Part shown: piece after piece, positions 35,759 to 44,362 of the stretch
Numbering within the stretch: the stretch's first letter is position 1
Layout: each line of letters starts with the position of its first letter
Assembly: GCA_965237485.1 (NCBI GenBank)
Contig: CBDEFQ010000004.1
Location: 310,001 to 374,000 of the forward strand
Source of the DNA: JAAELZ01 sp965237485
GTDB lineage: Bacteria; Pseudomonadota; Gammaproteobacteria; Arenicellales; Poriferihabitantaceae
DNA length: 64,000 nucleotides
Reading direction: 5' to 3'
Translations under genes and position numbers: made by a program
The notes under the pieces: generated by a model
What the model saw: the letters and a program-made list of their open reading frames with translations, nothing else
The model's database searches: none
What the model was told of the DNA's origin: nothing

Positions 35759-36043
35759 GTGTGGCCCTTTATAGTCAGCGAGGTGTGGGTGAAGTGCTTC
35801 CAACGCCAAGCATACCTAGTGGCAAATGATACCGATTACGCTCTCACAGGCGAAGGAAAGAGGTTAAAGCCTAATTCCCCTTTGATTAGGCATCTCCAAG
35901 TTAAAGACAATAAGCTAATTCAGGAGCTTGTATTAGCGGGAGCAACTGAAATCTCTCTGCAAGAGGGATACATTTTAGGGTACCCAATAAAGGCAATTCC
36001 AATTAAAATTGTAAACAAAGCGAAGGGGCACTGCGACGTTTGA
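35759..36043 (+). CDS. Hypothetical protein, possibly phage-derived
   Basis: 94 residues from GTG 35759. The frame is open and protein-like further upstream (SELKLKFNKSDYSEE) without a start codon, so the original N-terminus may have been lost next to the structured repeat. The C-terminus reads LVLAGATEISLQEGYILGYP. No domain recognised. It is followed at once by other small genes on the same strand, in a phage-like tight arrangement. Confidence 0.5.
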   Translation: MWPFIVSEVWVKCFQRQAYLVANDTDYALTGEGKRLKPNSPLIRHLQVKDNKLIQELVLAGATEISLQEGYILGYPIKAIPIKIVNKAKGHCDV

Positions 36044-36282
36044 ACACCAAAACAGCAGCAGAACGCATGGAGTGCCTAATAATGAAGTGCTGGCCTGAAA
36101 TGGACACCCTGCCCTTGCGTGATTATGAAATTGGGATTAATCACCTTCAGTAGATGTGTTAGCGCATCTACAATGGCACTGTTACAGGCGAAAAGGCTGT
36201 ATTGTGGCTAGGGTATATTCAGGGAGTGGTTCGTGCTGCTGGCGGGGCTACGCTTGAGGAATTGAAGGGGTTGATTGAATAA
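36040..36282 (+). pseudogene. Small phage-type protein with two in-frame TAG codons
   Basis: Starting at TTG 36040 (overlapping the previous stop as TTGA), the frame reads MNTKTAAERMECLIMKCWPE through RDYEIGINHLQ, then TAG, two codons, TAG, then RIYNGTVTGEKAVLWLGYIQ to LEELKGLIE. The second half resembles small phage or prophage proteins with a VTGEKAxxWLGxxQG core. The frame is unchanged across both stops, so these are point-type nonsense changes rather than a shift. Confidence 0.55.
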
Positions 36283-36407
36283 TGAGAGACCGAGCACCAT
36301 ACACCATATATACCGTATCTAAACCAATTTCAGCCAGATGGTATAAACGTTGGTATATACGCGGCATAGGTAGGTTTGGTACAATTTCGCTTCATAGAGA
36401 GGGCTAA
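36282..36407 (+). CDS. Small basic hypothetical protein, 41 residues
   Basis: The ATG overlaps the preceding TAA (TAATG) and AAGGGG stands 11 bases upstream. The product begins MRDRAPYTIYTVSKPISARW and is rich in Arg and aromatic residues. No family recognised. It fits the tight coupling of the surrounding small genes. Confidence 0.45.
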   Translation: MRDRAPYTIYTVSKPISARWYKRWYIRGIGRFGTISLHREG

Positions 36408-36410
36408 TAA

Positions 36411-36689
36411 ATGACAGACACAACCACACAAAACACCCAAGCAATTAATATTGAAAAAAACCTTAAAGTATTTAAGGAAAACCTCCCTAACTTATTAAAA
36501 ACAGAACAGGGGAAATATGTACTATTAAGCGATGAGAAGATTGTTGGCGTTTATGACACGGTTCGGGACGCAAAAACCACTGGCGATAAATTCTTCGAGC
36601 GTGAGAATTACTCCATTCAGCAAGTGTTGAGCACACCAATAAACTTAGGGTATTTTTCGTATGCCAGTTCTGTATCAGCCACACAATAA
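36411..36689 (+). CDS. Small partner protein of the retropepsin-like protease
   Basis: 92 residues starting MTDTTTQNTQAINIEKNLKV, with a compact region YVLLSDEKIVGVYDTVRDAK that looks like a DUF5678-type domain. GAGAGGG provides a good ribosome-binding site. Its last 29 bases overlap the start of the protease gene. Small proteins of this kind are frequently found directly before bacterial retropepsin-like genes; the function is unknown. Confidence 0.6.
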   Translation: MTDTTTQNTQAINIEKNLKVFKENLPNLLKTEQGKYVLLSDEKIVGVYDTVRDAKTTGDKFFERENYSIQQVLSTPINLGYFSYASSVSATQ

Positions 36690-37122
36690 CTCCCAGGTAT
36701 TTATAAATGTTTGTATTTTACCAACAGGAATTCAGCAAAAAACCATAAAGGGCGCAGATAGCAAACCCGCCGAGGTTCCTAGTGGTGCCGCCTTTAGAGC
36801 TTTAGTTGACACAGGGGCCACCGCGTCTTGCATAACGACCAGTGTTGCGGAAAAAATAGGCTTAAAGCCCATTGGCAAAGTACCAATCCAAGGGGTAGAC
36901 GGAGTGGCAGACCACAACAATTACCTTTTCCACATTGGGTTCTTTATCAATATCTCAACGGGCGAAGGGCAGCAGCAGGGAACTCTTACCGTATTAAATA
37001 AAGAGATTACAGGGGCGGAAATAGACAGCGGCGGTGCTTTTGATGTGTTGCTAGGAATGGACGTATTGCCTACTGGACAACTTATCGTGTCGGGCAACGG
37101 CCAGGCTTCTTTCAGCTTTTGA
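36661..37122 (+). CDS. Retropepsin-like aspartic protease
   Basis: 153 residues. The active-site motif is FRALVDTGATASCITTSVAE (DTGA) and the second conserved segment is VLLGMDVLPTGQLIVSG (hydrophobic-hydrophobic-Gly-Met-Asp), together the signature of single-domain retropepsin-like proteases, which act as dimers. No signal peptide. It overlaps the preceding small gene by 29 bp. The IS21 starts 92 bp downstream. Substrate unknown. Confidence 0.8.
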   Translation: MPVLYQPHNNSQVFINVCILPTGIQQKTIKGADSKPAEVPSGAAFRALVDTGATASCITTSVAEKIGLKPIGKVPIQGVDGVADHNNYLFHIGFFINISTGEGQQQGTLTVLNKEITGAEIDSGGAFDVLLGMDVLPTGQLIVSGNGQASFSF

Positions 37123-37329
37123 TTCACCAAATTTTACCAATACACCAAGCCACCCACCGCGGTGGCTTTTTAATGCCTAATACCCAACAAAAGTCCTACT
37201 CTCAGGATAATAATGTTGAACAGCGTGCAAAAATGAACAGTTTCGTGGGTGATCAGCGTACAAAACTGAACCCCTTTATTGTTAACTGTCTCGGAGCCAT
37301 TAATCCGAGGAAACTGTCAGGTGATTTGT

Positions 37330-38829
37330 ATGCCTATATGTACCAAGATACGACGTTTGTGTTTAGTAGAAGGTCGCAAAGTAAGCGAGGTGTCGCGTGA
37401 ATTCAATTTATCACGCACCACTATTTATAAATATTTAAACAACGCGCCAAGCGAACCTGAATATCAGCGGTCGGTGCCAATAGTCTGTCCGAAGCTGGAT
37501 AAGTTCAAACCTCAGTTGATCAATTTGCTTGAAGTGGACGCAGCTCGCTCAGTGCGAGAAAGACGTAATGCAGTTCAACTGTATGAAGAGATTGAGTTGC
37601 AAGGGTATCGAGGGGCTTATGACAGCGTTCAACGGTCTGTCAAAGCGTGGAAGGATCACTCGCGGTCATGTATTAAACAAGCATTTGTGCCATTGGTTTT
37701 TGCACCAGGTGAAGCCTGTCAGTTTGATTGGTCACATGAACAAGTCATTCTGGGTGGGTTTGGTGTCAAGATCAAACTAGCCCACTTTCGTTTATGTCAT
37801 TCGCGTAAATCATATCTTAGGGCCTATCCCAGAGAAACACAGGAGAGGGTGTTTGATGCACATATTCGGGCGTTTGATTTCTTTGAGGGCTTACCTCAGA
37901 AGATGATATACGATCACCCTAAGACCATAGTCAGTGCATTGTTTAAGGGTAAGCGGCGTGAGTTTAATCGCCGCTTTCTAAGCCGGATGAATCATTATCT
38001 GATTGAACCGATTGCCTGTACACCGGCAGCGGGTTGGGAGAAAGGCGAGGTTGAACGTCAGGTCGGTGTTATGCGCCAAAGGCTGCTTGTTCCACGGGTG
38101 CGCTTTGCTGATTTAGATGAATTAAACCAATGGCTGGAGCAACGTTGTGCTCGACTTGGTGAACGCCCACACCCGACTGACAAATCAAGACTAATTGATG
38201 AAGTGTTTGCCGAGGAGCAGCCGAGCTTACGTCCCGCGATGGTAGCCTTTGATGGATATTATGAGCGTTTGGCGCGTGTGCATAAAACCGGTGTGGTGCA
38301 CTACGACCGCAATCAATACTCCGTACCCTGTCGGTATGTTGGCCAAGCTGTTTCTGTTAGAGCCTATGCAGATAGGATTAAAGTCGTGGTTGACGATGTG
38401 GAAGTGACTTCACATGCTCGCTGTTTCGGTCGTCATCAAATGATCTTTGATCCTTGGCATTATCTGCCCGTACTGGAGATTAAACCTGGCGCATTACGCA
38501 ATGGCGCACCGTTTGTTGATTGGGATTTATCCAAGGCACTGCTAACACTCAAAAAACAGTACCTCAAACGTGATGGCGGTGATCGAGAGTTTGTACCATT
38601 GTTACTATTGATTCACCAGCATGGCTTGGAAACAGTCACGGTGGCCTGTGAGCGGGCATTAGATGCCAATACGACTCAGCTATCAGTCATTACCAATTTG
38701 GTGCATCGGTTAACGGAACCTGATTCGGCCCAAGTGATGACAATTACCAATGCGCCTGTATTAGCTGTCCCCTCGGCAGCGAACGTGACCCGCTATGACC
38801 CGCTGTGCGCGGAGGTGAGCCATGCTTGA
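37330..38829 (+). CDS. istA: IS21-family transposase IstA
   Basis: About 499 residues. An N-terminal helix-turn-helix (KVSEVSREFNLSRTTIYKYL) is followed by the integrase core with the first Asp in GEACQFDWSHEQV, the second in QKMIYDHPKTIV and the Glu in GWEKGEVERQVG. I use ATG 37330; another frame reads LYAYMYQD just upstream, which may mean the natural N-terminus was disturbed by an indel. Overlaps istB by 8 bp. Confidence 0.82.
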   Translation: MPICTKIRRLCLVEGRKVSEVSREFNLSRTTIYKYLNNAPSEPEYQRSVPIVCPKLDKFKPQLINLLEVDAARSVRERRNAVQLYEEIELQGYRGAYDSVQRSVKAWKDHSRSCIKQAFVPLVFAPGEACQFDWSHEQVILGGFGVKIKLAHFRLCHSRKSYLRAYPRETQERVFDAHIRAFDFFEGLPQKMIYDHPKTIVSALFKGKRREFNRRFLSRMNHYLIEPIACTPAAGWEKGEVERQVGVMRQRLLVPRVRFADLDELNQWLEQRCARLGERPHPTDKSRLIDEVFAEEQPSLRPAMVAFDGYYERLARVHKTGVVHYDRNQYSVPCRYVGQAVSVRAYADRIKVVVDDVEVTSHARCFGRHQMIFDPWHYLPVLEIKPGALRNGAPFVDWDLSKALLTLKKQYLKRDGGDREFVPLLLLIHQHGLETVTVACERALDANTTQLSVITNLVHRLTEPDSAQVMTITNAPVLAVPSAANVTRYDPLCAEVSHA

Positions 38830-39487
38830 ACTTGTTGATGATCTTAAAAAGCCCTTAAACTACACGGTATGGCACCATGCTTACCTGAGTTGATAGATTC
38901 GCCTCGTTCTAAAGTAACGTTGCAATCTGGGTTAATTAAATTGATGGATGCCGAGCGAACGGACCGAGAAGTGAGGCGGCTTAACTACCCAATGAAGGTG
39001 GCTAAATTCCCTCATCACCGTGATTTACAGCAATTTGACTTTACCCAGAGCGAAGTTGCACCAGCGCTCATCGAGGATTTGTCTCAGGCTGACTATATGG
39101 ACAGAGCCCATAACCCCATCTTTGTCGGTGGCACTGGGTAATCTGCTGATCAAAGAACAGCAGGATGAGAAGCAGGGGCGGCTAGCACGAATTATGCAAC
39201 CGTTAGATGCGGTGATATTCGATGAGCTGGGATATTTACCCTTCCCCGCATCGGGTGGCGCACTATTATTCCACCTGATCAGCAAGCTATACGAGAAAAC
39301 CTCCATCGTGTTTACCACCAAGCTTAATGTCAGTGAATGGGTGCAGGTATTTGGCGACGAGAAAATGACCACAGCTTTGCTCGACAGAGTGACTCATCAT
39401 TGCTCAATTATTGAAACGGGTAACGACTCATATCGATTCAAGCAGTCTAGCGCTAAAGCAAAGCTCAAGACTGTCACTAAAAAATAA
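38822..39487 (+). pseudogene. istB: IS21 helper ATPase IstB, deleted and frameshifted
   Basis: MLELVDDLK is followed by a frameshift in an A-run. KALKLHGMAPCLPELIDSP then runs to NPIFVGGTG, exactly at the start of the Walker A motif. The next recognisable sequence is NLLIKEQQDEKQGRLARIMQ with Walker B VIFDELGYLPFP. The region for GKTHLAIAL and the following roughly 30 residues is deleted, so the ATPase cannot bind nucleotide and this IS21 is inactive. Confidence 0.88.
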
Positions 39488-39939
39488 CATCGCAAGAAAG
39501 CAGGATTGATTCATCAACTCAAGTTTCGCTACGCTTCACTTGAGTTGATGATAAAGAAATATTATTGTATTTAATTGTTCAGTTTTACTCGCTGACAGGT
39601 GTCCAGTTTTAAACGCTGATTGACACCAAGGTGCTAAAAATCACACCACCAACAGCTTGGCCTAACAATACGCCTTTTGGCCCCATCAACTGTGCACCGA
39701 CATAAACAAAAGGAATGGTGCCCAATGTCGTACGCCCGAAATTAAACCACGCAGAATACTTTGGAAAGTTTAGATTATTAAATGCGGCGTTGGTCAAAAA
39801 GCCAATGCCATTGGCGATGAAAAATATGGCAATAAACGTACAAAAATACTGCACCAGTTCGGCAGCTTGCGGCCCTGCTTTAAATGCCCAGATAACAAAA
39901 TCTTGGGCAAAAAACAGGATTAATGCCATGACCGTTACC

Positions 39940-39963
39940 ACTATCACTATCACTATCACTATA
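39940..39963. repeat. Hexanucleotide tandem repeat in the MATE pseudogene
   Basis: ACTATC three times plus ACTATA. It encodes an Ile-Val run (FIVIVIVIVV) in a membrane segment. Being a multiple of three, slippage changes the length but not the frame. Confidence 0.75.
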
Positions 39964-40112
39964 AACTTTATTGAGTCTGCAATGGTTTCGCGTACACGAG
40001 CAAAATTCAGCGCACCAAAATTTTGACCGATTATCGGCCCTATCGCCCCTGATAAGGCAAACACCGTTGCAAAGGCTACAGGTGTTAATCTGCCTACTAT
40101 CGCCATGCCAGC

Positions 40113-40142
40113 CACTGCTCCACTGCTCCACTGCTCCACTGC
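40113..40142. repeat. 8-bp tandem repeat causing frameshift in the MATE gene
   Basis: CACTGCTC occurs three times followed by CACTGC. One copy gives the normal reading (GSGAVAGMAIVG); three copies shift the frame. Four copies would restore it. Confidence 0.8.
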
Positions 40143-40926
40143 CATAGGCGGCAATCGCCGCAATCACATAAGCGTTGCCTATGGGGGTTGCAATATTGGT
40201 TAAGATTGCTGGGAAGGCAAACTTGGCGATGCGTTTTACGTTACTTTTATAACGTGCAAAGTTTATAGGCACATGAAAATCGTGCACCTTCACCAATTGA
40301 TACGCACCCACTGAAAATGCCACACTGCGCGATACGACACTGGCCCACGCCGCACCTTTGATACCCATGTCAAAGCCAAAAATCAAAATGGGGTCTAAAA
40401 TAGCATTGGCTAAACCCGCAAGTAGGGTAATGGTCATGGCCCGCTTGGCATCGCCAATTGCACGAAGACCAGCCGCGAAAGCCATAGCCATTACGATTAA
40501 TGGCATGGACGGTACAATAAGAGATAGTCTAAGCTATAGCGATGGCTGTCGCCCTGTGCGCCTAAAAAGCTAACCAGGTTGGGAATCCAAGGCCAGATTA
40601 AAACCACGACTAACACACTAAGCAACAAACCTGAGATAACGGTATCCAAACCGATTTCTTTGGCGGTTTGATCTTCACCTCGACCGAGCTCTCGTGATAC
40701 CAAGGCACCGACACTAATGCCCATCGCAATTCCAATTGAGGTGGTGAAGAAAATGATAGTGCTGGCAAAGCCGACAGCGGCCGCAAGCTGTGGCTCACCG
40801 AGTAAGCTGATGAAGTACATATCGACCAAATCGATCAGGAAAATCGCCATTAAACCCAAGCTGCCAGCCAACGTAGTATCCACCACATGGCGCATCGTCG
40901 AGCCTTCAAGATATTTGGCGTTAGAG

Positions 40927-41865
40927 CTATGAGGCATGCGTGTTCCCGCTAAAAAAGCGCAACAACCGTTGGTAAGAATTTCGCGCTGCAGTTAGCGATG
41001 TTGGTTCAAAGGTGACTATGTCTCCACTGCGACGTTGTGCCAATTGGCCTGTATCTAAGGAAGTCACGCAACCCAATTTTGGATAGCCACCAATGCTTTG
41101 CCTGTCGCGCATCAATACAATAGGCTGACCATCCGGCGGGATTTGGATCGAGCCAAGTGCGATACCTTCGGAAGTAAGCTGCGGGCCGGTATATTGTATC
41201 GCCTCACCCTGCAAGCAAGTACCTTGGCGGTTTATACGCTCAGATACGGTGAAGGGCTGCTTATAAAGCGCCTGTTGCTGCTGCACTGAAAACAAAGCAT
41301 GCTGATAGCTGGGAATCACCCCTAGGGACAATGGTGTCGAATAATTGGGAATATATTTAGGAGGCATACTTTTTGGGACTTGTTCCGAGTTACTTACTTT
41401 ATAGGCTATGCGGTCACCGTTATTTATCCCCAGCCCATTTTGGCCTAAACCGCCCAAGGCGTCTCTGGGTACAGCGCAAATGCTGCCGAGTTGCGGCGCA
41501 ATTGCAAAACCCCCTGCTACCGCTAAATAGGCGTAAAACCCGTCTTGTGGACCATTTAATGTCAACCGATCTCCCTTGCTCACACTAAAACTCCGCCAAG
41601 AGTTTATTGCATTCCCATTTAGGGTGGCATATAAATTTGCACCGCTTAGCGCAAAGGTTGCTGGCAGCGTAAACGCTGCGCTAAAGTGACCGTGGCAGAT
41701 CTCGATTTGTGCTGCATGGGACGCATTACCCACCAAATAATTCGCCCACAAGTAAGCATGTAAGTCCATCGGACCGCCCACAGTAACGCCCAAATGCTGA
41801 AAGTGCTTACGTCCTAAATCAACGGGTATTGACTGCACCCCCTTATTAAGCACCACCAAGCTCAT
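40927..41865 (-). CDS. pxpC: 5-oxoprolinase subunit PxpC
   Basis: 312 residues of the KipA/PxpC (biotin-dependent carboxyltransferase-like) family; signatures SIPVDLGRKHFQHLGVTVGG followed by PMDLHAYLWAN, and GIALGSIQIPPDGQPIVLMRDRQ ending SIGGYPKLGCV. With PxpA and PxpB it cleaves 5-oxoproline to glutamate using ATP. The start overlaps the pxpB stop as ATGA. The C-terminal codons overlap the following MATE gene. Confidence 0.92.
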   Translation of the reverse strand: MSLVVLNKGVQSIPVDLGRKHFQHLGVTVGGPMDLHAYLWANYLVGNASHAAQIEICHGHFSAAFTLPATFALSGANLYATLNGNAINSWRSFSVSKGDRLTLNGPQDGFYAYLAVAGGFAIAPQLGSICAVPRDALGGLGQNGLGINNGDRIAYKVSNSEQVPKSMPPKYIPNYSTPLSLGVIPSYQHALFSVQQQQALYKQPFTVSERINRQGTCLQGEAIQYTGPQLTSEGIALGSIQIPPDGQPIVLMRDRQSIGGYPKLGCVTSLDTGQLAQRRSGDIVTFEPTSLTAARNSYQRLLRFFSGNTHAS

Positions 41866-42578
41866 TGTCGCGCTCCAATTAGGTAGTCATATTCTTGTCT
41901 ATTAATCGGCGAAAATTGCACACTGTCGCCGATCTCAAATGGGCACAGCGCGGGCAGTGAAAAATCCACTAATTGCATTGGGCTACGGCCAATAATATTC
42001 CACCCTCCTGGAGAATCCATCGGATAAACCGCCGTTTGTGTGTTGGCAATGCCAACGCTTCCAGCTGGCACTAATGCACGCGGTGTGGCTTTGCGTTGCT
42101 GGGCTATTTGCTCATTTACATTGCCTAAAAATGCGAACCCGGGGCAAAAGCCAATAGCGTAGACGGTGTAGGCAGTCCCAGAATGTAGCTCTACTATTTT
42201 CTCAAATTCAAGGCCACAACTTTTCTCCATGTCTTCCAAGTCCAAAGCAAATTCGGGATCATAACAAACAGGTATTTGCACCACTTTTGAACGTCGGTTC
42301 TCATGCGGGTTTTGCGACAGACTGTCAATTGCCGATTCAATGTCTCGTTGCAAAGCTTTAGGTGATATCGCCAGCAAATCAAACTGGATAAACAAAGTGG
42401 TATACGACGGTATGAAATCAACTATACGATTACCACAAGTCTTTCTTAGCTCACTGATCAGAGCCCGTATACCTGCAGAAAGTTGTGCACCTATCGAATC
42501 CCCAAACCGGATGATGAGCGTATCTTCTGATACGAACTCGATTATAGGTTTAGTGCTTGAACTAGGGGGCGTTCTCAA
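41862..42578 (-). CDS. pxpB: 5-oxoprolinase subunit PxpB
   Basis: 238 residues of the KipI/PxpB (allophanate hydrolase subunit 1-like) family; signatures IPVCYDPEFALDLEDM, AIGFCPGFAFLGNV, TPRALVPAGSVGIANTQTAV and YPMDSPGGWNIIGRSP. Works with PxpA and PxpC. pxpA ends 45 bp upstream and pxpC overlaps by 4 bp. The first ten residues are poorly conserved, so the true start may be slightly further in. Confidence 0.92.
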   Translation of the reverse strand: MRTPPSSSTKPIIEFVSEDTLIIRFGDSIGAQLSAGIRALISELRKTCGNRIVDFIPSYTTLFIQFDLLAISPKALQRDIESAIDSLSQNPHENRRSKVVQIPVCYDPEFALDLEDMEKSCGLEFEKIVELHSGTAYTVYAIGFCPGFAFLGNVNEQIAQQRKATPRALVPAGSVGIANTQTAVYPMDSPGGWNIIGRSPMQLVDFSLPALCPFEIGDSVQFSPINRQEYDYLIGARQ

Positions 42579-42623
42579 TAGCTAAACAACTCGTACGGGT
42601 TCATTAGAATAGGTTTTCTAGGT

Positions 42624-43415
42624 TTATACTAATTCTGGTAAGGCCTTGAGTGTATATCCCGCCTCAATGAGTGCACTACGCATGGCCTTGGCAACATCCA
42701 CACTGTGGGCATTGTCACCATGCACGCAGATGCTATGAATTGATGTTTCGAGTAATTTCCCCGAACGGGTGACGATACCACCTTGCGCTAAACAATCAAG
42801 TACTTGGGTAACACAGTCTTTCACTTCATGTAACACGGCGCCACTGTCTGTACGCGGTACCAAATTGCCATCCTCTTGATAAGCACGATCTGCAAAAACC
42901 TCTTTTGCAACCCTTAGCCCAGAGTGTTGCCCTTGGATATCCAATTGCGAACCCGCTGGAGCCAATAAAATTAAATCACTTCGATAATCAAAAATCGCAT
43001 CACTAATAAGCTTGGCCATTTTTTCATCTTCGCAGGCCATGTTATTCAGTGCACCGTGGGGCTTAACATGAGTAAGTGGTAAACCCAGTGCCTTTGCGAC
43101 CCCTTCGATTGCGGCAATTTGGTACCAAATCGCTGCGCCTAATTCCTCGTCAGATAACACCATCTTGCGCCGACCAAAACCTTGCAGATCTGGAAAAGAC
43201 GGATGCGCTCCTACGCTCACTTGGTTTTCCTTAGCCAATTGCAATGCCTGTTGCATTACCAATGGATCACCACCGTGAAAACCGCAAGCGATATTGGCTG
43301 AACCAATAAGCGGTATTAAATCTTCATCTGCGCCCATTTTGTAGCTGCCAAAACTTTCGCCTACATCAGCGTTTAAATTTACTGCGGTAATATTAGGAGC
43401 TTGCGAGTTCGCCAT
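42624..43415 (-). CDS. pxpA: 5-oxoprolinase subunit PxpA (LamB/YcsF family)
   Basis: About 263 residues; signatures LNADVGESFGSYKMGADEDL, SANIACGFHGGDPLVMQQAL, VSVGAHPSFPDLQGFGRR, HVKPHGALNNMAC and EVFADRAYQEDGNLVPR. The DVGE and HGG residues belong to the metal site. ATG 43415 (MANSQAPNITAVNLNAD) is preferred over 43427. First gene of the pxpA-pxpB-pxpC-MATE operon, which recycles the damage product 5-oxoproline. Confidence 0.93.
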   Translation of the reverse strand: MANSQAPNITAVNLNADVGESFGSYKMGADEDLIPLIGSANIACGFHGGDPLVMQQALQLAKENQVSVGAHPSFPDLQGFGRRKMVLSDEELGAAIWYQIAAIEGVAKALGLPLTHVKPHGALNNMACEDEKMAKLISDAIFDYRSDLILLAPAGSQLDIQGQHSGLRVAKEVFADRAYQEDGNLVPRTDSGAVLHEVKDCVTQVLDCLAQGGIVTRSGKLLETSIHSICVHGDNAHSVDVAKAMRSALIEAGYTLKALPELV

Positions 43416-43522
43416 TTTTAAGTTCAAGTTTTCTGGCAGTTTATATCAAGGGCTGAGTAGTTACTAGCAAGCCATTTTGTTTGGCTGATTAAAAGAATTT
43501 AGGGCTTTTGGCCAAAGTAATT

Positions 43523-44362
43523 TTATATTTTGTTAATAATACCTAAAGCATCTCCTCGTAACCCCACCGCTTTTCCCGAAATATTGTTTGGTATCTGTGA
43601 GTTGGTTAAATTGATTCGGATTAGTTTCCATTGAGATGTCGAATGGACCAAACTTTCATTTGGCCAACGAATCACTGAAGGCGTATTGAAACCTGCTCCT
43701 ATCTCAATAACCACACCCTCGCTAGATTTAGACTGAGACAGCCATCTTTCAAGGCGCCCTGCTGTAGACCTAAAGTGATCATCCACAAACGACCTGTCTA
43801 CTCTAACATTCGGGAAAACCGTGCCACCACAATTTGGACAACTCGGAATTAGGCTACTGTCTGTTATTCGTTGTGTTTTAGGATCGGTGGAGGCTCTAAT
43901 CTTGTCGATTTGCTCTTTCCAGGGCCATACGGTTTGCGTGCACGGCGTTGTGCATTGAAGATATGCATAATCACCCTGGGGTGTGAATATTCTCTTCGCG
44001 TCAAATCCGTTTCGCTCAAACATCGCATCTACGTTCGATGTCATGACAAAGGTGTTCTCCGGCGCAATATGAGCCGCTAGTTTATGTAGGTTTTTATAAA
44101 CCGCGGTTTTTGGCCATTTGAACCGTACTAGATCAACGTGCGCGGCCCAACAACCCCATTGCAACTCGGGCACCCAATCGTTATAGCCGATGAATTGATA
44201 TTGAGCACTAAAGCCATACTGAAGCATCGCTGGAAACTCGCTCGCGAATAATTTTGTATCCGCATAATTAATGCCGGCAGCGGCGGTCAGCCCTGCCCCA
44301 GCACTAAAAAGTACGTAGTCGGCATTTTGTAGCCAATCACGCGCTTTGTCGACGCCATCACT
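43523..44362 (-). CDS. Class M sirtuin-like protein (SirTM), no standard start codon
   Basis: The conserved frame is open from 44365: SDGVDKARDWLQNADYVLFS leads to the NAD-binding AGAGLTAAAGIN and FPAMLQYGFSAQYQFIGY. No ATG, GTG or TTG lies between the upstream stop (44366-44368) and ATG 44227, which would drop the NAD-binding loop. The catalytic His of deacetylases is replaced by Gln (FTPQGDYAYLQC), as in SirTM ADP-ribosyltransferases, and the zinc cysteines are in LQCTTPC and PSCPNCGG. It overlaps the macrodomain gene. Either a rare start is used or the start has been lost. Confidence 0.75.
   Translation of the reverse strand, partial: SDGVDKARDWLQNADYVLFSAGAGLTAAAGINYADTKLFASEFPAMLQYGFSAQYQFIGYNDWVPELQWGCWAAHVDLVRFKWPKTAVYKNLHKLAAHIAPENTFVMTSNVDAMFERNGFDAKRIFTPQGDYAYLQCTTPCTQTVWPWKEQIDKIRASTDPKTQRITDSSLIPSCPNCGGTVFPNVRVDRSFVDDHFRSTAGRLERWLSQSKSSEGVVIEIGAGFNTPSVIRWPNESLVHSTSQWKLIRINLTNSQIPNNISGKAVGLRGDALGIINKI

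Larger units (their letters stand above)
37214..39625 (+). mobile_element. IS21-family element, decayed
   Basis: About 2.4 kb. The left end has repeated CAGCGTGCAAAAATGAAC and TCAGCGTACAAAACTGAAC units and the right end the inverse type (TTTTAAACGCTGATTGACA preceded by TTTTACTCGCTGACAGG), the multiple terminal repeats of IS21. It carries istA and a broken istB. There is no matching target duplication, and its right end lies in the truncated MATE gene. Confidence 0.85.
39626..40937 (-). pseudogene. MATE-family efflux transporter, two frameshifts and truncated
   Basis: Reads MRHVVDTTLAGSLGLMAIFL onward as a typical MATE exporter (12 membrane segments, drug or dye efflux driven by Na+ or H+). 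A missing base near 40508 shifts LDYLLLYRPCH to LIVPSMPLIVMAMAFAAGLR. An 8-bp tandem repeat near 40113-40142 shifts GSGAVEQWSSG to AVAGMAIVGRLTPVAFATVF. The 3' end is cut by the IS21 just after VLLGQAVGGVIFSTL. Its start overlaps pxpC by 11 bp, so it was the last gene of that operon. Confidence 0.85.

Noticed and set aside
35585..35760. Integron attC site in the structured repeat
   Set aside because: No integron integrase in the window and no clear attC core sites.
35759..37122. A prophage
   Set aside because: Only a few small phage-like ORFs; no integrase, packaging or structural genes, and no attachment sites.
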